NCBI RefSeq assembly: GCF_022701295.1 | Contig: NZ_CP033204.1 | Location: 124,001-188,000 of the forward strand | Source of the DNA: Sphingopyxis sp. YF1 | Lineage (GTDB): Bacteria > Pseudomonadota > Alphaproteobacteria > Sphingomonadales > Sphingomonadaceae | Length of the DNA stretch: 64,000 bases | Reading direction: 5' to 3' | Part shown: in pieces, positions 8,424 to 16,296 of the stretch | How positions within the stretch are numbered: the stretch's first letter is position 1 | Layout: every line of letters begins with the position of its first letter | Notes under the pieces: model-generated | Database searches by the model: none | The model's input: the letters and a program-made list of their open reading frames with translations, nothing else | What the model was told of the DNA's origin: nothing | Made by a program: the position numbers and the translations under genes

Positions 8424-9473
8424 TTATTTCTGCCGCGGGCGCAGTGCCGGGCCGATTTCGCGGATGTCCTCGACCCACACATAGCCGTTGAAGCTCGCGG
8501 GGACCTTCGCGAGCTGTTGCGGCGTGGTCAGCCCCTCGTTCGACTTGCCCTTTTCATAGGGGCCGAAAACGATGACCTTCGCGCCGACGCTCTCCATCCG
8601 CGCGATCAGCCGGTCGGGCCAGCCCCAGAAGGCCCATTGATAGTTGACGGGGATCGCGATCACCCCGTTCCGGCAGCTTTCGGGCACGATGCCGGTCCAG
8701 CCCCAGGCGACATAGTCCTTCGAGCAGGCCTTGCCCTCGGTCTTGAGGTCGAACGCCCAGTTCGAGGGGAGCAGCTCGCGCATGCGCTGCACCGGGGCCT
8801 CGGCACCGTAAAAGGCGTCGCCGAGCTTCGCGCTGTCGCGGCCCGATGCTTTCAGGATCGCGAACAGCTGGTCGGCCTCGCGCGCGTCCTTCGACTTGAA
8901 GTTGAAGAGGATCGGGTGGACGGGGAGCGCGGCGAGGCCGTCCTCGACGGTCGGCATCTGCCCGACGCCCTTGCCGCGCAGCGGAAAGGTCTTGCCGCCG
9001 TCGGCGGTATAGCCATGCCCGATGTCGAGCGCCTGCAGCTCGGCCAGCGTCAGGTCGCGCGTGTCGCCCTTGCCGTCGGTGCGGCAATCGACCGTCCAGT
9101 CGTGGAACAGCACCATGCGCCCGTCCTTCGTCGGCGCGACGTCGACCTCGACCATCGCTGCGCCATAGCCGACCGCGAGGCGCATCGATTGCGGCGTATT
9201 TTCGAACACCTCGTGCGCGGGAGGACGGATGTGCTGCGCGGTGCAGGTATCGCGGCCGGTCGCGGCGCGCTTGTCGTAGAGGTGATAGACGCCGCGGTGC
9301 GCGATCAGTTTGGGCTTGCCGACCGGGTCGGGCGCGAGCCAGCTCGCGTTGCTGAGCACCGCCCAGGCGACGAAGCCGGCGAAGAGCCAGAGGAAGACCG
9401 CGGTGCGCCGTTTCATCGGCTTTTTCTTCGGCCCTTCGAGCGCTTCGGCCCAGTCGTCGTTCGCGTCGTTCAT
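8424..9473 (-). CDS. Glycerophosphodiester phosphodiesterase family protein
   Basis: Encodes 349 residues. A charged N-terminus (PKKKPMKRR) precedes one membrane anchor (TAVFLWLFAGFVAWAVL, residues 24-40), so the catalytic part should face the periplasm. GDPD signatures follow in order: the catalytic His-Arg in LIAHRGVYH, the ENTPQSMRLAVGYGA segment, the metal-binding pair in MVEVDVAPTKDG, and the second catalytic His in LFHDWTVD. The enzyme should hydrolyse glycerophosphodiesters to glycerol-3-phosphate and an alcohol; the exact substrate is not predictable. Downstream of ribF by 50 bases on the same strand, possibly the tail of the pur-folA-ribF run. Confidence 0.9.
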   Translation of the reverse strand: MNDANDDWAEALEGPKKKPMKRRTAVFLWLFAGFVAWAVLSNASWLAPDPVGKPKLIAHRGVYHLYDKRAATGRDTCTAQHIRPPAHEVFENTPQSMRLAVGYGAAMVEVDVAPTKDGRMVLFHDWTVDCRTDGKGDTRDLTLAELQALDIGHGYTADGGKTFPLRGKGVGQMPTVEDGLAALPVHPILFNFKSKDAREADQLFAILKASGRDSAKLGDAFYGAEAPVQRMRELLPSNWAFDLKTEGKACSKDYVAWGWTGIVPESCRNGVIAIPVNYQWAFWGWPDRLIARMESVGAKVIVFGPYEKGKSNEGLTTPQQLAKVPASFNGYVWVEDIREIGPALRPRQK

Positions 9474-9523
9474 ATATCCCCCCCGGGTCGATCCCCCGGA
9501 TCGAGGCCGGGGCGACGATGATG

Positions 9524-10453
9524 TTACAGGTCGGCGAGCAGTTCCTTCGCCGCGTCGCAGTCCGCCGCGATCTGCGCCATCAGTGCGTCCATGTCGTCGA
9601 ACTTCGCCTCCGGCCGGATGAAGGCGTGGAAGGCGACGTCGATCTCCTGCCCGTAGAGATCGCCCGCGAAGTCGAAGAAATGCGGTTCGAGCAATTCCTT
9701 GGGCGGGTCGAAGCTCGGGCGGATGCCGAGATTCGCCGCGCCTTTCAGGATGCGGCCGTCGGGCAGGCGCCCGGTGACGGCATAGATGCCGTAGCGCGGG
9801 CGCAGATAATTGCCCATGTCGATGTTCGCGGTCGGGAAACCGAGCAGGCGGCCGTTCTTGTCGCCGTGCTGGACGATCCCGCGCACCGTGAAGGGGCGCG
9901 TGAGCAGCCGCGTCGCGGTGGCGCAGTCGCCCGCCTGAAGCGCGTCGCGGATGCGGCTCGACGAGATGGTTTCGTCGGCGTCGTCGACCGGCGACACCAT
10001 TTCGGTGAAGAAGCCGAGGCGGCGGGCGTGGTCGGCGAGCGTCACGACGTCGCCGCCGCGGCCCTTGCCGAAGGTGAAGTCGGCGCCGGTGACGACGCCC
10101 GCGGCGCCGAAGCGGCCGAGCAGCAGGTCGGTGATGAAATCCTCGGCGCGCGTTCCCGCGAGCGCGGCGTCGAAGGGCAGCACGAGCATCGCGTCGGCGC
10201 CCGCCGCGGCGAACAATTCCTGCCGCTGGTCGAGCGTGGTGAGGCGGAAGGGCGCGGCGTCGGGTTTGAAGAAGCGCACCGGGTGCGGATCGAAGGTCGC
10301 GACGATCGCGGGGCGGCCCTCGTCGCGTGCATGGCGCACGGCGCGGCCGACGACCGCCTGATGCCCGGCGTGGAAGCCGTCGAAATTGCCGAGCGCGATC
10401 ACCCCGCCGCGCAGATCGCCCTCGATGCGCTGGTGGCCGTCGAGGCGGATCAT
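9524..10453 (-). CDS. ribF: Bifunctional riboflavin kinase / FAD synthetase
   Basis: Encodes 309 residues, the usual length. The N-terminal nucleotidyltransferase domain shows VIALGNFDGFHAGHQAVVGR and the phosphate-binding ATFDPHPVRFFKP. The C-terminal flavokinase domain shows RPFTVRGIVQHGDKNGR, GFPTANIDM and the closing PKELLEPHFFDFAGDLYGQ segment. It converts riboflavin to FMN and FMN to FAD. Its ATG overlaps the stop of the upstream dipeptidase gene as ATGA, so it is co-translated with it. Last gene of a purE-purK-folA-dipeptidase-ribF series. Confidence 0.97.
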   Translation of the reverse strand: MIRLDGHQRIEGDLRGGVIALGNFDGFHAGHQAVVGRAVRHARDEGRPAIVATFDPHPVRFFKPDAAPFRLTTLDQRQELFAAAGADAMLVLPFDAALAGTRAEDFITDLLLGRFGAAGVVTGADFTFGKGRGGDVVTLADHARRLGFFTEMVSPVDDADETISSSRIRDALQAGDCATATRLLTRPFTVRGIVQHGDKNGRLLGFPTANIDMGNYLRPRYGIYAVTGRLPDGRILKGAANLGIRPSFDPPKELLEPHFFDFAGDLYGQEIDVAFHAFIRPEAKFDDMDALMAQIAADCDAAKELLADL

Positions 10454-11643
10454 GGCGCCGAAATCGAGGGCGGCGGGGTCAGCGGGACGATCCCCGCGCC
10501 GAGCACGCGGATCGCGTTGCCGCCCATCGCGGCGCGGATCTCGTCGTCGGTGAAGCCCGCATCGATCAGCGCCTGCGTGACCTGCACGAGCTGCGAGGTG
10601 TCGAAACGCACGGTGGTGGCACCGTCATAGTCGCTGCCGAGCGCGACATGGTCGATGCCGACGAGATCGCGGACATGCTTCATCGCGCTCGCGATGCTCG
10701 CGGGCGAGGTGTCGCACACGGCGGCATCCCAATAGCCGATGCCGACCAGCCCGCCCGTCGCGGCGACCCCGCGAATCTGCTCGTCGGAGAGGTTGCGGTT
10801 GACCTTGCACGTCGCCTGCACCCCGCCGTGGCTCGACACCACCGGGCGGCGCGCCATTTTCAGGATGTCGGCGACGCACGCCTGGCTGCAATGCGCGATG
10901 TCGACGATCATGCCCTTCGCCTCCATCGCACCGACGACCTGCCGGCCGAGCGAGGTGAGCCCGCCCTTTTTCAGCCCGTGCATCGATCCCGCGAGGTCAT
11001 TGTCGAAGAAATGGGTGAGCCCCGCCATGCGGAAGCCCGCGGCGTAGAGCTTGTCGAGGTTGGCGATGTCGCCTTCGAGATTGTGCAGCCCCTCGATGCT
11101 GAGCATCGCGCCGGTGGTGAGCGGCTTGCCGCGCCGCGCCGCGAGAAGCGCGGGGATATCCTCGGGCGCCCGGACGCCGCGCAGCTTGCCGTCCGACCCC
11201 GCCGCAGCGCGGTCGAGCTTGGCCGCGTGCCACAGCGAACGTTCGAGCAGCGAATTCCACGTCCGCATCGGCTGGAGCTGCGCGATGACAAGCCCGGTGA
11301 TATTGTCGCTGTCGCCGCTGTTCGCGTCGTAATTCTGGCCCTTGGGCGACTTGGTCGTGCTCGCGAGCACCTGCAGTGCGACATGGCCCTGTTCGAGCCG
11401 CGGCAGGTCCATGTGGCCGCGGTCGGCGCGCTTCAGGAAATCGCGGCTCCACAGCAGGCTGTCGCTGTGCAGGTCGACGATGGTCAGCGTATCGTGGAGC
11501 GCTTTCGCCCGCGCGCTCACCGCGGGCAGCGGCTTGCCGTCGATCTGGTTGAGCCCGCGTTCGATCATTCCGGGGGCGAGGGTGAAAAAGGCCGCCGCGC
11601 CCAGCGCGATCACGACAAGCAGGCTCAGAATCCAGCGGCGCAT
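10450..11643 (-). CDS. Membrane-anchored M19 dipeptidase (renal dipeptidase family)
   Basis: Encodes 397 residues. An N-terminal anchor (WILSLLVVIALGAAAFF) suggests periplasmic exposure. Zinc-ligand motifs of family M19 are present in order: IVDLHSDSLLW (His-x-Asp), LSIEGLHNLEGD (bridging Glu), MIVDIAHCSQ and VVSSHGG (His ligands), and LGSDYDGA. Family members cleave dipeptides, including those with D-residues, and some act on beta-lactams. The gene begins three bases after folA and overlaps ribF by four, so it belongs to this housekeeping operon. Given the D-amino-acid region near 50 kb, a role on D-containing dipeptides is possible but not shown. Confidence 0.93.
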   Translation of the reverse strand: MRRWILSLLVVIALGAAAFFTLAPGMIERGLNQIDGKPLPAVSARAKALHDTLTIVDLHSDSLLWSRDFLKRADRGHMDLPRLEQGHVALQVLASTTKSPKGQNYDANSGDSDNITGLVIAQLQPMRTWNSLLERSLWHAAKLDRAAAGSDGKLRGVRAPEDIPALLAARRGKPLTTGAMLSIEGLHNLEGDIANLDKLYAAGFRMAGLTHFFDNDLAGSMHGLKKGGLTSLGRQVVGAMEAKGMIVDIAHCSQACVADILKMARRPVVSSHGGVQATCKVNRNLSDEQIRGVAATGGLVGIGYWDAAVCDTSPASIASAMKHVRDLVGIDHVALGSDYDGATTVRFDTSQLVQVTQALIDAGFTDDEIRAAMGGNAIRVLGAGIVPLTPPPSISAP

Positions 11644-11646
11644 CTT

Positions 11647-12138
11647 CTATCTCCGGACGAGGGTGACGAAGTGGTACGCCGGGCGGCCGGCGTCGTCGGC
11701 AGGGTGGCTTTCGCGCGCCACTTCGCGCCAGTCGGCGGGGTCGGGCGCCGCGATCACCGCGTCGCCCGCGGGGGTGCTCGCGACCTCGGTCAGCTCGATG
11801 CGGTCGGCAAGCGGCAGGAACAGGCGATAGATTTCGGCGCCGCCGATCACCATCACATGCGGGGCATTGGCGCGGCGCAGCGCTTCCTCGATCGTGGCGA
11901 CGGGCTCGGCGCCTTCCTCCTGCCAGTCGGCGTCGCGGGTGAGCACGATGTGGCGGCGTCCTTCGAGCACCGCGGGCAGGCTGTCGAAGGTCTTGCGCCC
12001 CATGATCATCGGGCGGCCCATCGTCAGCTGCTTGAAACGGCGGAGGTCGGCGGGCAGGTGCCATGGCATCTTGCCGTCCGCACCGATGACGCCGTTCGCG
12101 GCGCGCGCGACGATCAGCGTGATTTCGGGATGGTTCAT
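11647..12138 (-). CDS. folA: Dihydrofolate reductase
   Basis: Encodes 163 residues, the usual DHFR size. It reduces dihydrofolate to tetrahydrofolate with NADPH. Signatures are IVARAANGVIGADGKMPWHL, with the substrate-binding Asp in LPADLRRFKQLT, the NADPH-site MGRPMIMGRKTFDSL, HIVLTRD and HVMVIGGAEIYRLFLP. The ATG at 12138 overlaps the purK TGA by four bases; a longer frame extends upstream into purK but lacks family similarity. The stop lies three bases before the dipeptidase start. All genes in this run are therefore tightly packed and probably one transcript. Confidence 0.97.
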   Translation of the reverse strand: MNHPEITLIVARAANGVIGADGKMPWHLPADLRRFKQLTMGRPMIMGRKTFDSLPAVLEGRRHIVLTRDADWQEEGAEPVATIEEALRRANAPHVMVIGGAEIYRLFLPLADRIELTEVASTPAGDAVIAAPDPADWREVARESHPADDAGRPAYHFVTLVRR

Positions 12139-13223
12139 GCCGCGGTTTCCGCTCCGGGGGCAAAGCCCGCCCATGTCGCATGGCCCAGCTTGCGGCCCTC
12201 GCGCACCTCGGTCTTGCTGTAATGATGGACGCGGCAATTCTCGTCGGCGAGCAGCGCGGGGATCGCCGCGATGTCGGCGCCGATCAGGTTGCGCATGACC
12301 ACGGGCAGCGCGCGCGTCGCGGTGCTGCCGAGCGGCAGCCCGGCGATCGCGCGGATGTGATTCTCGAACTGGCTCGTTACTGCGCCCTCGATCGTCCAGT
12401 GGCCGCTGTTGTGGACGCGCGGCGCCATCTCGTTGAAGACGGGGCCGTCTTCGGTGGCGAAAAATTCGCCGGTGAGCACCCCGACATAGTCGAGCTCGGC
12501 CGCGATCGCGGCCATCATCGCGCGCGCTTCGTCCTGCTGGTCGGTGACGATTGGCGGCGGCGGCAGGCTGGCGGTCGCCAAGATGCCGTTTTCGTGGACG
12601 TTGACTGTCGAATCCCAGCTGCGGATCTCGCCGTCGATGCCGCGGACGAGGATGACCGAAAATTCATGCGCGAAGCGGACGAAGCCTTCGAGGATCGCGG
12701 CGTGGCGGCCGACCGCGTCCCACGCCGCATCGGCATCGGCGGCCGCCGCGAGGCGGGCCTGGCCCTTGCCGTCATAGCCCATGCGCACCGTCTTGAGGAT
12801 CGCGGGGGCGCCGATCGCCGCCAGCGCGGCGTCGAGCGCGGCGCGGTCGGGCACCGCGGCGAAGGGGGCGGTGCGTCCGCCGAGCCCGGCGACGAAATTC
12901 TTTTCGGCAAGGCGGTCCTGCGCGACCTGCAGGCCGCGCGCGCCCGGATGCACCGCGACATGGCCCGACAGGAAGCGGACGGTATCGACCGGGACATTCT
13001 CGAATTCGAAGGTGACGATGTCGCAGGCCGCGGCGAAGGCGGCGAGCCGCGATTCATCGTCCCATGCCGCCTGGCTGTGGTGCGCGGTGACCTCAGCGGC
13101 GACGCTTTCGGCGTCGGGCGCATAGATATGGACCTTGTAGCCCAGTTGCGCGGCGGCGACGGCGAGCATGCGGCCGAGCTGGCCGCCGCCGAGGATGCCG
13201 ATCGTCGAACCGGGAGGCAGCAA
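12135..13223 (-). CDS. purK: N5-carboxyaminoimidazole ribonucleotide synthase
   Basis: Encodes about 362 residues if translation begins at the TTG at 13223, chosen because it precedes the conserved STIGILGGGQLGRMLAVAA start by few residues and has a GGAAGG site eight bases upstream, just inside purE; no ATG is suitably placed. ATP-grasp enzyme that carboxylates AIR with bicarbonate in purine synthesis; PurE downstream in the pathway rearranges the product. Seen: FEFENVPVDT, ILKTVRMGYDGKGQ, EGFVRFAHEFSVILVRG, GVLTGEFF, FNEMAPRVHNSGHWTIEGA. Overlaps folA by four bases. Start is the only doubtful point. Confidence 0.95.
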   Translation of the reverse strand: MLPPGSTIGILGGGQLGRMLAVAAAQLGYKVHIYAPDAESVAAEVTAHHSQAAWDDESRLAAFAAACDIVTFEFENVPVDTVRFLSGHVAVHPGARGLQVAQDRLAEKNFVAGLGGRTAPFAAVPDRAALDAALAAIGAPAILKTVRMGYDGKGQARLAAAADADAAWDAVGRHAAILEGFVRFAHEFSVILVRGIDGEIRSWDSTVNVHENGILATASLPPPPIVTDQQDEARAMMAAIAAELDYVGVLTGEFFATEDGPVFNEMAPRVHNSGHWTIEGAVTSQFENHIRAIAGLPLGSTATRALPVVMRNLIGADIAAIPALLADENCRVHHYSKTEVREGRKLGHATWAGFAPGAETAA

Positions 13224-13227
13224 GGGG

Positions 13228-13725
13228 TCAGCCTTCCCGGACGGGGGTAGGGGCGACGCTCTCCGACTGCGCGATGCGCCAGGCGTCGAGCCTTGCCGCG
13301 AGGTCCGCGTCCTCGTTCGCGAGCAGCGCGGCGGCGAACAGGCCGGCGTTGGTGGCGCCCGCCTTGCCGATGGCAAAGGTCGCCACCGGGATGCCGCCGG
13401 GCATCTGGACGATCGAATAGAGGCTGTCGACGCCGTTGAGCGCGGCCGACTGGACGGGCACGCCAAGCACCGGGATGCGCGTCATCGATGCGACCATGCC
13501 GGGCAGGTGCGCGGCGCCGCCGGCGCCCGCGACGATCGCCTTCAGCCCGCGCGCCGCGGCGCTCCTGGCATAGTCGATCAGCCGGTCGGGCGTGCGGTGG
13601 GCAGAGACGATGCGCACTTCGTGCGCGATGCCGAGGGCTTCGAGAATCTGGACCGCATGCGCCATGGTTGGCCAGTCCGACTGGCTGCCCATGATTACGC
13701 CAACGAGCGGCGGCGCTTCGGTCAT
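13228..13725 (-). CDS. purE: N5-carboxyaminoimidazole ribonucleotide mutase
   Basis: Encodes 165 residues, typical class I PurE. It shifts the carboxyl group of N5-CAIR to give CAIR in purine synthesis, partnering PurK. Signatures: [14 protein letters not shown] (phosphate and base binding), [13 protein letters not shown] with the catalytic His, [27 protein letters not shown] and [17 protein letters not shown] at 13725 (MTEAPPL). The stop at 13228 lies only four bases past the proposed TTG of purK in the other frame, so purE-purK are coupled. First gene of the minus-strand operon; its promoter should lie in the 226-base gap shared with the divergent GGDEF gene. Confidence 0.97.
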   Translation of the reverse strand: MTEAPPLVGVIMGSQSDWPTMAHAVQILEALGIAHEVRIVSAHRTPDRLIDYARSAAARGLKAIVAGAGGAAHLPGMVASMTRIPVLGVPVQSAALNGVDSLYSIVQMPGGIPVATFAIGKAGATNAGLFAAALLANEDADLAARLDAWRIAQSESVAPTPVREG

Positions 13726-13951
13726 GCTTCTTCCCTCCTGCCCCGGCGAGTCATCGCCGACCCTCCCCCTAGACGCTGTTTCGGGCAGATGGAAGCCGCC
13801 TCGGGCGGCCCGGATCGGCGCGGTCGGCGCGGGGAAATGCCAAATCCGCAAGGCGTTTACCGATTGGTATGATGTCCGCCCTAGGCTGGGGAGCGACAAG
13901 AGATCGTCGGCATCGGGCCGGCGGCGTAGGGCTCGCTTTCGGGGACGGTTG

Positions 13952-14596
13952 ATGGACAGCATAGGGGGGGCACGGATCGCGGTCGACCAGCTGACCGCTG
14001 TACCCGTCGTCTCCATCGACGATCAGCTGCGCGAACTGCGCCGCGAACGCGACGCGCTGCGCCGCGAGAACCGCATCCTCAAGATCGCGGTCGCGGAGCT
14101 CGAACGCGTGTCCGAACGCGACACGCTGACGCCGCTGTTCAACCGCCGCTATTTCCTGACCGCGATCCACCAGCGGCTCGCGCGCTTCGAGCGCCACGCC
14201 GAAAGCGCCGCGGTGGTGTTCGCCGACGTCAACCAGCTCAAATATATCAACGACAGTTTCGGGCATGCCGCGGGCGATTTTGCGCTGATGCAGATTGCCG
14301 ACCGGCTGCTGTCGTCGATCCGGGCGACCGATGTCGCGGCGCGGATCGGCGGCGACGAGTTCGGGCTGATCCTCGACCAGTCGAGCGAGGAGGGCGCGCG
14401 CGCGCAGGTGGCACGGCTCGGCGAGATTTTGAGTGCGTCCCCCGCGCTCTACGACGGGCGTTCGATTTCGCTCTCGGCCTGTTTCGGCATCGCGATGCTG
14501 CAGACCGGGATGAGCGAATCGGACATTCTCGCCGCGGCCGACCGCGACATGTATCGCTGCAAGCAGGCGCAGGGCGGCGCGCTCGGTCACCGCTGA
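13952..14596 (+). CDS. Soluble GGDEF diguanylate cyclase with I-site
   Basis: Encodes 214 residues. A short N-terminal region (1-50) containing a probable coiled coil ([18 protein letters not shown]) leads into a GGDEF domain. The active-site signature GGDEF is intact (residues 133-137 in [11 protein letters not shown]), and RATD (124-127) sits exactly five residues before it, the position of the inhibitory c-di-GMP I-site. Predicted to make c-di-GMP from two GTP, with product inhibition. No transmembrane or sensory domain is present, so activity would be set by expression, dimerisation through the coiled coil or a partner. Divergent from purE. Confidence 0.92.
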   Translation: MDSIGGARIAVDQLTAVPVVSIDDQLRELRRERDALRRENRILKIAVAELERVSERDTLTPLFNRRYFLTAIHQRLARFERHAESAAVVFADVNQLKYINDSFGHAAGDFALMQIADRLLSSIRATDVAARIGGDEFGLILDQSSEEGARAQVARLGEILSASPALYDGRSISLSACFGIAMLQTGMSESDILAAADRDMYRCKQAQGGALGHR

Positions 14597-14657
14597 CCGT
14601 AAAGGCGCTGTTAACCAAAAGCGCGCATCCTCGCATTCCGACCACAGGGGGTGCAGC

Positions 14658-14987
14658 ATGCTGAGCCACAACGACCCGAACCACGATATCCGCAGCCAGA
14701 TTACCGGCCAGATCGGCGCGCTTGCCGAAGCACTGCCGCATTGCGCGCTGACGCAGATCGTCCAGGGGATCGACGATATCCGCTGCCTCGCGCGCGACAA
14801 TGGTTTCGCCGCGGTCGAGACGCTGGCGAGCCGGCTCGAATCGGCGGTCGCGTCGGGCGGCCACCGCGCCGCGATCCTGACCTATCTCGACGCGATGAGC
14901 GACGCCGCGACGGTGCCGCAGGGCGCGATGCCGGCGTCGGCGCACGAGGCCTGGCTTGCCTCGGTCGCGATGCGGCTGGGTCACTGA
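14658..14987 (+). CDS. Small conserved-type hypothetical protein
   Basis: Encodes 109 residues, predicted all-helical and soluble, starting MLSHNDPNHDIRSQ at an ATG with a GGGGG-type site upstream. The middle (IVQGIDDIRCLARDNGFAAV, LASRLESAVASGG) reads as two amphipathic helices, and the C-terminus is alanine-rich. I do not recognise the family. It starts 61 bases after the GGDEF gene on the same strand and could be co-transcribed with it. A chemotaxis- or signalling-partner role is possible from context only. Confidence 0.65.
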   Translation: MLSHNDPNHDIRSQITGQIGALAEALPHCALTQIVQGIDDIRCLARDNGFAAVETLASRLESAVASGGHRAAILTYLDAMSDAATVPQGAMPASAHEAWLASVAMRLGH

Positions 14988-15009
14988 CCGCCGTCCGAAA
15001 GTCGCCCGA

Positions 15010-15579
15010 ATGGATGCCATCATGCTCGCGCTCGTCGCGGTGGCGCTCGCCAACGCCGACGGGCGCGGCGGTGCATTGCTCGCCGCGCTGCTCGCGGCGC
15101 GCGGCGAGCAGCGCCTGGTCTTCGCCATCGCGGCAGGGGCCTTCGCCGCCAATGCCGTCGTCGCGGCGGTCGCGGGGAGCGCCGCCAATGCGATGATCGG
15201 GCAGGGCGTCGTGATGCTCTTCGCGGCCTTTGCCTTGCTGTCGGCCGCCGCCGCGCTGCTCTGGCCGGGACGGCTCGGGCCCGATCCGGCGCGGCTCGCC
15301 GCGGCGCCGCTGCCGCTGCTCGCGGCGCGGTTGCTGCTTGCCCAGTTCGGCGACCGCAGCCACGTGCTGATCGCTGCGCTCGCAGCGACGAGCGGGGCGG
15401 GGCACTGGGCCGCCGCGGGCGGCTTCGCGGGCTGGATGATCGCGATGCTCCCCTTCCTCGCTTTCGGTCCGGGGCTCGCCGCGACGCGCGCCGCCAGGAT
15501 CATACGCTGGGGAAGCGCGGCGGCGCTCATCGTCTGGGGGTTGCGCAGCGGCATGACGGCCTTCGGCCTGCTCGGATAA
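15010..15579 (+). CDS. GDT1/UPF0016-like membrane protein with degenerate motifs
   Basis: Encodes 189 residues, nearly all hydrophobic, in about six helices arranged as two repeats. The second repeat carries LLLAQFGDRSHVLIAALAAT, which aligns with the E-x-G-D-[KR]-[ST] signature of the GDT1/TMEM165 (UPF0016) Mn/Ca exporter family, except that the leading Glu is Gln. The first repeat at the equivalent place (ALANADGRGGALLAALLAA) lacks the motif altogether. The family is known for cation export; here the acidic ligands are reduced, so transport of Mn or Ca is doubtful. The ATG at 15010 gives MDAIMLALVAVALANAD. It precedes dps by about 105 bases. Confidence 0.75.
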   Translation: MDAIMLALVAVALANADGRGGALLAALLAARGEQRLVFAIAAGAFAANAVVAAVAGSAANAMIGQGVVMLFAAFALLSAAAALLWPGRLGPDPARLAAAPLPLLAARLLLAQFGDRSHVLIAALAATSGAGHWAAAGGFAGWMIAMLPFLAFGPGLAATRAARIIRWGSAAALIVWGLRSGMTAFGLLG

Positions 15580-15592
15580 GAATGCGCTTTTA

Positions 15593-15607
15593 ATCGATTT
15601 TTTCGAT
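15593..15607. promoter_or_regulatory. Small inverted repeat upstream of dps
   Basis: ATCGA-TTTTT-TCGAT lies about 80 bases before the dps start in an AT-rich patch. It could be an operator for an iron- or peroxide-responsive regulator, since dps genes are usually so controlled, but the arms are short and no regulator family can be named from them. Confidence 0.25.
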
Positions 15608-15684
15608 CATTGAGCACGAAAGCCTCGGTGGGAAATCCCGGCCGCGTGCCCCTATATGGGGGACAGGATGAAAGGAGGGATCCC

Positions 15685-16140
15685 ATGCCCGAACATAATC
15701 AGCCCGCCGTCGCCGATGCGCTCAACGCGCTGCTCGCCGACAGCTTCGCGCTCTACCTCAAGACGAAAAATTATCACTGGCACGTCCAGGGGCCGCATTT
15801 CCGCGAGCTCCACCTGTTGTTCGACGAACAGGCGGCGCAGATCCTCGCCACCACCGACCTGATCGCCGAGCGCGTGCGCAAGAATGGCGCCGCGACGCTG
15901 CGCTCGATCGGCGAGATCGGACGCCGCCAGTCGATCAGGGACGACGACGCCGCGGGCGTCGCCGCCGATGCGATGGTCCGCACGCTCGCGGCCGACAACA
16001 AGGCGCTGCTGGGTCAGCTCCGGGAGGTCAAGGCCGCCGCCGAAAAGGCCGGCGACATCGCGACGAGCGGTCTCGTCGACGCCTGGGCCGACGAGACCGA
16101 GCAGCGCATCTGGTTCCTCGAGGCGACCGCGGGATATTGA
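15685..16140 (+). CDS. dps: Dps-family DNA-protecting ferritin-like protein
   Basis: Encodes 151 residues. Dodecameric mini-ferritins oxidise Fe(II) with peroxide and store the iron, protecting DNA. The start at 15685 has an excellent site (AAAGGAGGG). The ferroxidase residues at the dimer interface are in place: His31, His43 and Asp47 within NYHWHVQGPHF and RELHLLFDEQAA, spaced as in known Dps. The C-terminus (ADETEQRIWFLEATAGY) is typical. Not in an operon: it is followed by a strong hairpin. Confidence 0.95.
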   Translation: MPEHNQPAVADALNALLADSFALYLKTKNYHWHVQGPHFRELHLLFDEQAAQILATTDLIAERVRKNGAATLRSIGEIGRRQSIRDDDAAGVAADAMVRTLAADNKALLGQLREVKAAAEKAGDIATSGLVDAWADETEQRIWFLEATAGY

Positions 16141-16163
16141 CCGGCGGACCCGCCCGGCGCTGC

Positions 16164-16208
16164 CCCCGGGGCGGCGGAGCGACGACCGCTCCCCGCCCCG
16201 GGGCCCCT
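16164..16208 (+). terminator. GC-rich hairpin terminator after dps
   Basis: A very stable stem (CCCCGGGGCGGCGGAGCG against CGCTCCCCGCCCCGGGG, one bulged base) starts 23 bases past the dps stop and is followed by a CCTTGACGCCCCTTTT tract. It should insulate dps from the SPFH operon. Confidence 0.7.
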
Positions 16209-16248
16209 TGACGCCCCTTTTGTGCAATCCCGTTGACTGTTCTCCGAT

Positions 16249-16280
16249 TCGATATAAATATGATATCATATTTATATCGA
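16249..16280. promoter_or_regulatory. Perfect 32-bp palindrome, probable operator
   Basis: The two 16-base halves of this AT-rich element (starting TCGATATAAATATGAT and mirrored after it) are exact reverse complements, centred at 16264/16265. It sits 17 bases before the SPFH start, in a strongly AT-rich island within GC-rich DNA. A TTGACT hexamer at 16233-16238 with TATA-like hexamers inside the palindrome suggests that it overlaps the promoter, as a repressor site would. The ribbon-helix-helix protein encoded two genes downstream is the natural candidate ligand (inference). Confidence 0.8.
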
Positions 16281-16296
16281 GTGATTCGGAGGGAAT

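Noticed and set aside
10327..12222. 631-codon plus-strand frame across the dipeptidase and folA genes
   Set aside because: Shadow; the minus strand has two well-supported enzymes there.
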